This document shows positions 15,332-21,674 of a stretch of DNA of 52,143 nt, one piece after another. The stretch is from NCBI GenBank assembly GCA_000438155.1, contig FR902950.1:7555-59697 (forward strand), given 5' to 3'. Position numbers and translations under genes: made by a program. The notes under the pieces were generated by a model that did not search any database, was not told the origin of the DNA, and saw nothing but the letters and a program-made list of their open reading frames with translations. How positions within the stretch are numbered: position 1 is the stretch's first letter; each line of letters opens with the position of its first letter. Source of the stretch: Firmicutes bacterium CAG:95. Lineage in GTDB: Bacteria > Bacillota > Clostridia > Lachnospirales > Lachnospiraceae.

Positions 15332-16642
15332 TTAGTCCATAACAAAGACTTTGATATTCTCCTCGAGGTCATTCGCAATCACATTCAGATGCTTTGCTTC
15401 CTGCGCAACATTTCCAATCGTGTTTCCAACTTCTGCCGCAGATGCAGAGGTTTCTTCCGTACTTGCAGCATTTTCTTCTGCAATTGCCGTCAGGTTCTGG
15501 ACAACATCCACGACCTTCACTCTTGCGCCATCCAGATCCTTTGTCTTTGCAGCAATGGTACGGATTCCATCAATGGACTTGGCAATGCCGTCATTGACAT
15601 CACGGAAGGAGGATTCCGTATTAGATACATATTCATCCTGCTTTCCAATGACTTCCTTCACTTCCTCCATGGTCTCTACGGATTTTTCAGAATCAGAAAT
15701 CAGTTCATCAATAATTAATGCAATCTGTCTTGCAGATTCATTGGACTGCTCCGCAAGCTTCTGGATCTGGGATGCGACAACTGCAAAGCCTCTTCCCTGT
15801 TCTCCCGCACGCGCTGCCTCAATCGAAGCATTTAAAGAAAGAAGGTTTGTTTCTTCTGCAATATCGGTAATGATATCGGTTGCTTCCTTAATCTTCATGG
15901 CAGAGGTATTCGTGGTATTAGTCTGTTCATAAATCACAGAGATTGCATCCTTGGTCTGCTGGTTGATTTTATTCAGTTCATCGAGAATCTTCATGGCATT
16001 CTCACCAGCAGAACGCATGGCTCTTGCACTGTTACGGAGATCTTCAATCTCATTATTGGTTTCTTCAATCATATTTCCCATCAGAATAACATTCTCGGTA
16101 GCGGTCTGTGTCTCCTGTGCCTGGGAGGTTGCTCCCTGTGCGATTTCAGAGATTGCCTTATCGACCTGCTCTACGGATTCTGCGGTCTGGGAAGCCAATT
16201 TGTTCATGGACTGCGCTGCATCATACAGTTCACCGCTTCCGGTACGAATCTTCTCAATGGTGGTTTTCATTTCCTTACGCATACGGATTAAGGCACGCGC
16301 CATAACACCGACTTCATCTTTCTTTTTTCCGAGAAGATTAAGAACACCGTCATCACGGAAGTCCATATCTGCCATTGCACCGACATTTCTAGAAATCCGG
16401 ATAATCGGATCCACGAACATGGCAATCAGGAAATATGCCGCAATCAGAAATAAAAGTAATGCGGCAAACATATAGGCCTTGGGAATGGATGGGATCAGAC
16501 AGATCACTGCTGTTAAAATGACAACTACAAATACAAGAAATACGATTTTGGTCTTAATAGAATTAAAAAAGCCAACCCGTTCTCTGTTTTTAATTCGTTC
16601 TTCAATCAACTGTCTGAATTCTTCTTTTGTCTCTTTTTTCAT
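15332..16642 (-). CDS. Methyl-accepting chemotaxis protein with minimal sensor region
   Basis: About 436 residues. Two spans lie close together (TKIVFLVFVVVILTAVICLI and AYMFAALLLFLIAAYFLIAM) with only a few residues between, so there is no periplasmic-type ligand domain. A HAMP-like segment follows (DPIIRISRNVGAMADMDF), and then a long coiled-coil signalling domain whose hairpin tip reads EETNLLSLNASIEAARAGEQ. Near the end are Glu/Ala-rich methylation-type heptads (NAASTEETSASAAEVG). It couples to CheA/CheW. With so little outside the membrane it probably senses an internal or membrane-linked signal, as some energy sensors do. Start 16642 is set by GGAGGGG six bases upstream. The longer frame to 16867 overlaps the next gene and lacks a site. 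Confidence 0.93.
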   Translation of the reverse strand: MKKETKEEFRQLIEERIKNRERVGFFNSIKTKIVFLVFVVVILTAVICLIPSIPKAYMFAALLLFLIAAYFLIAMFVDPIIRISRNVGAMADMDFRDDGVLNLLGKKKDEVGVMARALIRMRKEMKTTIEKIRTGSGELYDAAQSMNKLASQTAESVEQVDKAISEIAQGATSQAQETQTATENVILMGNMIEETNNEIEDLRNSARAMRSAGENAMKILDELNKINQQTKDAISVIYEQTNTTNTSAMKIKEATDIITDIAEETNLLSLNASIEAARAGEQGRGFAVVASQIQKLAEQSNESARQIALIIDELISDSEKSVETMEEVKEVIGKQDEYVSNTESSFRDVNDGIAKSIDGIRTIAAKTKDLDGARVKVVDVVQNLTAIAEENAASTEETSASAAEVGNTIGNVAQEAKHLNVIANDLEENIKVFVMD

Positions 16643-16763
16643 GGAATACCCCTCCGGTTTCATTATGCATATAATATCAATTCTGAATATCCTTGCATAT
16701 TGTACCACAAATCGCTGCAAAATCAAAGATATTCTGTAATTATTCATATTCTGTATATCTATG

Positions 16764-18068
16764 TTAGTGATCACAAAGCTTACGGGTAATTTCCTCACAT
16801 GTCTGATAAATTTTTCCAGCCTGCAGTTCTTCCGCAAAAACTCCGTTTTCATACAGAATCTTTCCATTTACCATTGTCATCTTTACATTAGCTTTGCTTC
16901 CACTGTATACAAGATTCTTGCAGATATTGTGAATCGGCTGCATATTGGGCTGTTTTAAGTCAATCCGGATCATATCGGCATATTTTCCTGCTGCTAACAC
17001 ATCACAATCCTTAAGTCCCATGGCATGCGCTCCATTTACCGTTGCCATTTTCAATACTTCTTTTGCATCTACCGCAGAAGCGTCCATTTCCCTGACCTTT
17101 GCAAGCCCGGTTACCAGAAACATCTCCCGGAACATATCAAGACAGTTATTGCTGGCAGGTCCATCTGTTCCGATTGCAACCGGAATTCCAAGCTTCAAAT
17201 ATTCTGTAACCGGTGCAATACCGCTTGCCAGCTTCAGATTGGATGCCGGATTCGTCACAATACAGAGTCCGCGTTTTTTCATAATCCGGAGATCTTCTTC
17301 CGTCATATGCACTCCATGATAAATTCCACCACCATAGTCAAACATATGAATGGAATCAAGAAAAGCAAGCGGGGTCATGCCATAACGCTCCTTACAGCCC
17401 TCCACTTCGGCTTCAGTTTCTGCAAGGTGGGTAAAGACCGGTGCCTGATATTTCTGTGCCAGGGAAGCCACCTGTTCCAGCAATTCCCGGCTGCAGGTAT
17501 ATTCCGCATGAAATCCCAGAAAATAAGAATTAAGGCTCCCGGGCTGATTCAGTTTCTGATACATTTCCTCCATCAGCTTAAGGGACTGGCTGAAATTATT
17601 CAGTGCGCTCACCTGTACGCATCGCATCCCCATATCTTCAAAGGACTTTGCAATACTCTCCGGTGTAAGATACATATCAAACACGGCTGTCACGCCACTT
17701 GTCAGATATTCCAGTATGGCAAGCCTGCTTAATTCATAAATATCCTCCGGCGTCATCTTTGCTTCCACCGGAAAGATCTGTTCATTGAGCCATTCATTAA
17801 GTGGCAGGTCATCGGCATAGGAACGCAGTGCCGTCATGCCGGAATGTGTATGGGCATTCTTAAAGCCCGGCATTAACAAATCTCCGTCACAGTCGATTTC
17901 ACGGTTAAATTCGATGTCTTCTCTTTGCAGATTCCGACAGATTTCCTGCTTTGCGGCAGATGGTCCGGCATACAGAATCCGTGTTCCCTCTGTCCAGACC
18001 TCTCCCATCGTAATTTCCATTCCTTCCTCCATGGAAAGGATTCTTGCATTAAAAAAACGTAATTTCAT
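16764..18068 (-). CDS. Amidohydrolase, MTA/SAH (or related nucleoside) deaminase type
   Basis: The 434-residue metal-dependent hydrolase shows HTHSGM (first metal ligands, about residue 70), the HAEYTCSREL helix, HLAETEAEVEG, and GTDGPASNN (metal-binding Asp). The motif arrangement and the N-terminal LLMPGFKNAHTHSGM fit the SsnA/TrzN/MtaD branch that deaminates 5'-methylthioadenosine, S-adenosylhomocysteine or adenosine. Lying 24 bases after cytidine deaminase and purine nucleoside phosphorylase, it is most likely a nucleoside-salvage deaminase. Substrate choice within the branch cannot be told from sequence. GAGGG lies five bases before the ATG. Confidence 0.85.
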   Translation of the reverse strand: MKLRFFNARILSMEEGMEITMGEVWTEGTRILYAGPSAAKQEICRNLQREDIEFNREIDCDGDLLMPGFKNAHTHSGMTALRSYADDLPLNEWLNEQIFPVEAKMTPEDIYELSRLAILEYLTSGVTAVFDMYLTPESIAKSFEDMGMRCVQVSALNNFSQSLKLMEEMYQKLNQPGSLNSYFLGFHAEYTCSRELLEQVASLAQKYQAPVFTHLAETEAEVEGCKERYGMTPLAFLDSIHMFDYGGGIYHGVHMTEEDLRIMKKRGLCIVTNPASNLKLASGIAPVTEYLKLGIPVAIGTDGPASNNCLDMFREMFLVTGLAKVREMDASAVDAKEVLKMATVNGAHAMGLKDCDVLAAGKYADMIRIDLKQPNMQPIHNICKNLVYSGSKANVKMTMVNGKILYENGVFAEELQAGKIYQTCEEITRKLCDH

Positions 18069-18092
18069 CGAAACCCTCTTTTCTTAACTACT

Positions 18093-18527
18093 TTAAACAG
18101 ATAACTGTTCGCCTCCAAAGCTCTCCGGAAGGAGCTGTTCTAAAGTAAAGACCTGATACTCCTCCACACTCTTTGCCACAATGATGAAAAAATCATTCGG
18201 CTTAACAAATTCGCGCATTACCTGCCTGCAGACACCACATGGATAAGAATACCGGGTAAGTGCCTCTCCCTTCGGACTTCCGGCAATAGCAATCGCCTTG
18301 AATTTCAAGCTTCCTTCACTGACTGCCTTACTGATCGCACATCGTTCTGCACAAATCCCCGGTGTAAATGCAGCATTCTCAATATTACAGCCGGTATAAA
18401 TCCGCAGATCATTCGTAAGAAGTGCCGCTCCTACCATATAGCCCGAATACGGCGCATAGGCCTTCTTTCTTGCCTCCATGGCGGAAATAATCAGATCGGT
18501 AACAGGAATGCTCTCCAGATGAAACAT
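18093..18527 (-). CDS. cdd: Cytidine deaminase
   Basis: The 144-residue enzyme has the CDA zinc site: CAERCA (about residue 60, with the catalytic Glu) and PCGVC (about residue 98), plus the substrate motif GCNIENAAF. It converts cytidine and deoxycytidine to uridine and deoxyuridine. The length matches the homotetrameric CDA class. A strong AAGGAGG site precedes the ATG, 18 bases after the phosphorylase stop, which places it in the middle of a three-gene salvage operon. Confidence 0.96.
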   Translation of the reverse strand: MFHLESIPVTDLIISAMEARKKAYAPYSGYMVGAALLTNDLRIYTGCNIENAAFTPGICAERCAISKAVSEGSLKFKAIAIAGSPKGEALTRYSYPCGVCRQVMREFVKPNDFFIIVAKSVEEYQVFTLEQLLPESFGGEQLSV

Positions 18528-18545
18528 AGCCCTTCCTCCTTTTCC

Positions 18546-19367
18546 CTAAAATGCTGCAATACTTTCGGTAACGAGCTGTTCAAACAACGGTGCTGCCTTG
18601 GCAGAGGCTTCCTGTACCTCCTCATGGGTCAGCGGCTGTTCATTCATTCCGGCTGCCGGATTGCAGACACAGGAAATTCCACAGATCTTCATCCCCATAT
18701 GGTTTGCCACAATGGCTTCCACTACGGTACTCATGCCTACCGCATCCGCACCAAGCGTCCGCAGCATACGGATTTCTGCCGGAGATTCAAAGGAAGGCCC
18801 GGTAAGCTGGACATAAATGCCCTCTTTTAAATCAATCCTCTGTTCCTTTGCCTTATTGCGGATAATCGCCTGTAAATCTTCATCATAAACACTGGTCATA
18901 TCCGGGAACCGTACCCCGAACTCGTCCGCATTCGGTCCGATCAGCGGATTCGGTGCAAAGCAGGATATGTGATCGGTAATCAGCATAAAGTCTCCTGCCC
19001 GGAAATCCCAATTGATTCCACCTGAAGCGTTTGTAAGAAATAAAACCTCTGCTCCCATCATTTTCATCAGACGGGTTGGCAGAACCACATCCGATATGGA
19101 ATATCCTTCATAGTAATGAACCCGTCCCTTCATACATACCACAGGAACCCCCTTCACATAGCCGAAAATAAATTTACCGGCATGTCCCGGTACGGTAGAC
19201 ACCGGAAAATCTTTGATTTCCTTATAATCAATTTCTCCCTTTACTTCCATCGTGTCTGCATAATTACCTAGCCCTGACCCAAGCACTAATGCAACCCTTG
19301 GCGTAAACGGGATCTTGTCCTTAATACTTTCATAGCACCTTGTAACCTTCTCATATACCTGATTCAT
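18546..19367 (-). CDS. punA: Purine nucleoside phosphorylase (trimeric, PunA type)
   Basis: About 273 residues. The phosphate and base contacts of trimeric PNP can be seen: ALVLGSGLGNYAD (phosphate loop), TVPGHAGKFIFG, GRVHYYEGYS, LTNASGGINWDFRAGD and MSTVVEAIVANHMGMKI. It cleaves inosine, guanosine and their deoxy forms by phosphorolysis, releasing the base for salvage and sugar phosphate for catabolism. It heads the punA-cdd-deaminase operon. I start at ATG 19367 because GAGAGGG is six bases upstream. The frame can be read back to a TTG at 19388, which is itself the first base of a third copy of the upstream 28-bp repeat. Confidence 0.94.
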   Translation of the reverse strand: MNQVYEKVTRCYESIKDKIPFTPRVALVLGSGLGNYADTMEVKGEIDYKEIKDFPVSTVPGHAGKFIFGYVKGVPVVCMKGRVHYYEGYSISDVVLPTRLMKMMGAEVLFLTNASGGINWDFRAGDFMLITDHISCFAPNPLIGPNADEFGVRFPDMTSVYDEDLQAIIRNKAKEQRIDLKEGIYVQLTGPSFESPAEIRMLRTLGADAVGMSTVVEAIVANHMGMKICGISCVCNPAAGMNEQPLTHEEVQEASAKAAPLFEQLVTESIAAF

Positions 19368-19382
19368 TGCATACCCTCTCTT

Positions 19383-19444
19383 TTTCAATTAATATCATTT
19401 CATAATTGCTTTTCAATTGATTGTGTTTCATAATTACGTTTCAA
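19383..19444. repeat. 28-bp direct repeats upstream of the nucleoside-salvage operon
   Basis: On the minus strand two units of exactly 28 bases, each beginning TTGAAA and containing AATTATGAAA (19444-19417 and 19416-19389), are followed by the start of a third (TTGAAAAAG from 19388). The units differ at about seven positions. Each TTGAAA is followed 17 bases later by an AT-rich hexamer, so they may also carry promoter elements. Confidence 0.75.
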
Positions 19445-19468
19445 TTGATTACTTTCCAGATCATGATA

Positions 19469-19494
19469 AATGGTGCAGGAAGTCCTGCACCATT
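19469..19494 (-). terminator. Hairpin terminator after spoIVA
   Basis: AATGGTGCAGGA (19469-19480) and TCCTGCACCATT (19483-19494) pair perfectly (12 bp, two-base centre). On the minus strand it is followed by TATCATGA, a weak T tract, so efficiency is uncertain. It lies 60 bases past the spoIVA stop. Confidence 0.65.
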
Positions 19495-19556
19495 CAAGTA
19501 TATCAAAATTATGAGAAAATGAACAGAGGTAAGCTTCTGATTTCAGATAATTGATT

Positions 19557-21044
19557 TTAAATAATAATGCAAACCATACCTCCGTTGGATTCGTTCACAA
19601 TCTTCTGCATGGTTTCCTGAAGCTTTAGCTGGCTTTCATTTCCGATCATGGCAATCTTGCTGTTGATCCCATCATATACCAGCTGCTCCACCGACTTCCC
19701 AAAGATATTGGTTTCCCAGATACCGTCTCCCTGACCGCTCTCTGTCTCAATAAATTTAATCAGATCATTCGCCTGGCTTTCGCTTCCGACAATCGGTGAA
19801 ATCTCTGTTTCGATGTTGGCCTTAATCAGATGAATGCTCGGACTTTCCGCATGGATCCTGACCCCATACTTATTGCCATGCCGAATAACCTCCGGCTTAT
19901 CCAGGCGGATCTCGGACCGCTCCGGAGATACCACGCCATAGCCGTTATTCCGCACCGCATCCATGGCATGAATGACCTTCCGGTATTCCTTTTTCATCTT
20001 TGCCATATCCTTAAGGGACGATAGCAGCTGATATTCATTCTGAATCGGTTCATCCACCATTTCACTGAGCATCTGATAATAGTAATTGTCTCCGATCTGT
20101 ACCCAGATCCGCACACAGCCGCTGGCCAGATCAATTCCATCCATTTTGCTTGCGGTGACATATTCGCTCTCCAGATTGACCTCATTCTCCCTGGCGTCCT
20201 TAATGGTTTCATACTGATCCATAAGCTCCCTGATCTGATTAACAAGGTCTGCCTTAAGCGGATAATCCACAGGAAGCATGTTCACCCATTTAGGCAGATA
20301 AAATTCCATCGAGCTGATCGGGAATTCACAGAGCACCTTTTCAAAGATCTGCAAAATGTCTTCCTTGCCAAGCTGCTTACAGTTAACAGGAACAACCGTA
20401 ACATGATACTTTTCAGCCAGCTCCTTCGACAGCTGCCTTACTTCCTCACCATAGGGTTTTACCGTGTTCATCAGAACCACGAACGGCTTCTTTAACTTTT
20501 TCAGTTCCTTAATGGTCTGTTCCTCTGCTTTTATGTAGTTTTCCCGTTCGATTTCACCAAAGCTTCCATCACAGGTCACGACAATTCCAATCGTGGAATG
20601 ATCCTGAATGACCTTTCTGGTCCCGATCTCTGCCGCCTTGGTAAAAGGTATTTCTTCTTTGGCCCAGGGTGTTTTCACCATGCGCTCCGCACTGTCCTCC
20701 ATGTGCCCTGCCGCGCCCTCTACCATATAACCGACACAGTCGATGAGGCGCACACTGGCCTCCATACCCTCCTGAATCTTGATTCTGGCAGCTTCTTTTG
20801 GAATAAACTTTGGTTCTGTCGTGGTTACGGTTTTTCCCCCGGCACTCTGTGGAAGTTCATCTACTGCACGCTCCTTTTCAAATTCATCGGACATATTCGG
20901 AAGCACCATTTCTTCCATAAACCGCTTGATAAATGTGGACTTTCCGGTGCGCACAGGACCGACCACTCCAATGTAAATCTCGCCCTTGCAGCGCTGCTTG
21001 ATATCGTTGTATAAATCATATTCCCTGTTCGTATTCAATTCCAT
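19557..21044 (-). CDS. spoIVA: Stage IV sporulation protein A, spore coat morphogenetic ATPase
   Basis: The 495-residue protein (Bacillus SpoIVA is 492) has Walker A GPVRTGKST at residues 29-37 and the family hallmarks VGYMVEGA, EEIPFTKAAEIGTRKVI and DHSTIGIVVTCDGSF in the TRAFAC-like GTPase-derived ATPase domain. The middle and C-terminal domains end in the conserved short tail NGGMVCIII. In the mother cell SpoIVA polymerises with ATP hydrolysis on the forespore surface and founds the coat, anchoring the cortex. Gene order der-plsY-gpsA-spoIVA is shared with Bacillus and clostridia. Here tyrS, a GH74-like gene and ygjP have come in between. A perfect sigma-E-type promoter lies 27 bases ahead of the ATG, and the ribosome binding site is predicted to be masked in read-through RNA. 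Confidence 0.98.
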   Translation of the reverse strand: MELNTNREYDLYNDIKQRCKGEIYIGVVGPVRTGKSTFIKRFMEEMVLPNMSDEFEKERAVDELPQSAGGKTVTTTEPKFIPKEAARIKIQEGMEASVRLIDCVGYMVEGAAGHMEDSAERMVKTPWAKEEIPFTKAAEIGTRKVIQDHSTIGIVVTCDGSFGEIERENYIKAEEQTIKELKKLKKPFVVLMNTVKPYGEEVRQLSKELAEKYHVTVVPVNCKQLGKEDILQIFEKVLCEFPISSMEFYLPKWVNMLPVDYPLKADLVNQIRELMDQYETIKDARENEVNLESEYVTASKMDGIDLASGCVRIWVQIGDNYYYQMLSEMVDEPIQNEYQLLSSLKDMAKMKKEYRKVIHAMDAVRNNGYGVVSPERSEIRLDKPEVIRHGNKYGVRIHAESPSIHLIKANIETEISPIVGSESQANDLIKFIETESGQGDGIWETNIFGKSVEQLVYDGINSKIAMIGNESQLKLQETMQKIVNESNGGMVCIII

Positions 21045-21099
21045 AAAAATACCTCTCGCACATTTAATAAAATGTATGTGGAGAGGTATTTTAAATATG
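21042..21099 (-). promoter_or_regulatory. Predicted start-blocking hairpin overlapping the spoIVA promoter
   Basis: On the minus strand CATA-TTT-AAAATACCTCTC (21099-21081) pairs with GAGAGGTATTTTTATG (21057-21042): 12 uninterrupted pairs, a three-base bulge and four more pairs that take in the start codon. An inner CACAT/ATGTG can extend it. The 5' arm is the promoter's -35 plus spacer, so only RNA read through from ygjP would contain it. Confidence 0.6.
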
Positions 21100-21100
21100 A
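21071..21100 (-). promoter_or_regulatory. Sigma-E-type mother-cell promoter of spoIVA
   Basis: On the minus strand TCATATT (21100-21094), a 15-base spacer and CATACATT (21078-21071) fit the Bacillus sigma-E consensus (KMATATT-N14/15-CATACAHT) at every position. B. subtilis spoIVA is also sigma-E controlled. Confidence 0.82.
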
Positions 21101-21155
21101 CTACTTATTGTAAAATTATCCTCTGAAAGAGAACTATTCCCGACTTCCTTTTTAC

Positions 21156-21674
21156 TTAAAAAGGATAAAGCTCGTAAATATGATCCTTTAACCATTTACG
21201 GTACTGCCTGTGTCCCGGACAGAGCCGCTCCACCAGCTTCCAATACTCCGGTGAGTGGTTCATTTCAAGCCTGTGACAGATCTCATGGATCACAATATAA
21301 TCGCATACCGGCTCCGGTGCTAACAGGATACGCCAGTTAAAATTAATGTTTCCCTTCGAGCTGCAGCTTCCCCAGCAGCTTTTCTGATCCTTGATATAGA
21401 TTTTGGTAAAAGAAACGCCATAAAACTTTGCGTACTCTTCCGCTTTCTCCGTGAGGACGGCAAGTGCCTCCTTCCGGAACCATTTGTCCAAAAGCCGGGC
21501 ACGGAAAGAAACATCCGCCTCATAGGGAACGGTCATAATAAGCCGGTTCATCACACGCTTTATCCGCCCGCTCTTACGATCCTCACGCACCACGGTAAGT
21601 GTCAGCGTATCTCCCAGATACGGCAGGGTATCCCCTGTCAGGAGTTTCTTTTTCTCAGGCTTTCGGTTTTCCAT
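21156..21674 (-). CDS. YgjP-like zinc metallopeptidase family protein (DUF45)
   Basis: The 172-residue protein has the family core RVMNRLIMTVPYEADVSFRA, the motif DQKSCWGSCSSKGNINFNWR, and the metal site VIHEICHRLEMNHSPEYW in which HEICH plus a downstream Glu-containing segment (EYWKLVE) would bind zinc. YgjP/WrbI-like proteins resemble minigluzincins and wss domains. Their substrates are not known. GGAG lies six bases before the ATG, which overlaps the last 20 bases of the GH74-like gene, so the two are translationally coupled. No clear terminator lies between it and spoIVA, so read-through into spoIVA is likely. Confidence 0.88.
   Translation of the reverse strand: MENRKPEKKKLLTGDTLPYLGDTLTLTVVREDRKSGRIKRVMNRLIMTVPYEADVSFRARLLDKWFRKEALAVLTEKAEEYAKFYGVSFTKIYIKDQKSCWGSCSSKGNINFNWRILLAPEPVCDYIVIHEICHRLEMNHSPEYWKLVERLCPGHRQYRKWLKDHIYELYPF

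Noticed and set aside
16643..16867. 75-residue N-terminal extension of the chemotaxis protein
   Set aside because: It overlaps the amidohydrolase gene and lacks a ribosome binding site. GGAGGGG sits six bases before ATG 16642.
21093..21130. Plus-strand GAGAGGT followed by an ATG opposite the spoIVA promoter
   Set aside because: The frame closes after eight codons. It is the mirror image of the spoIVA start created by the palindrome, though it is an alternative reading of why the palindrome exists.
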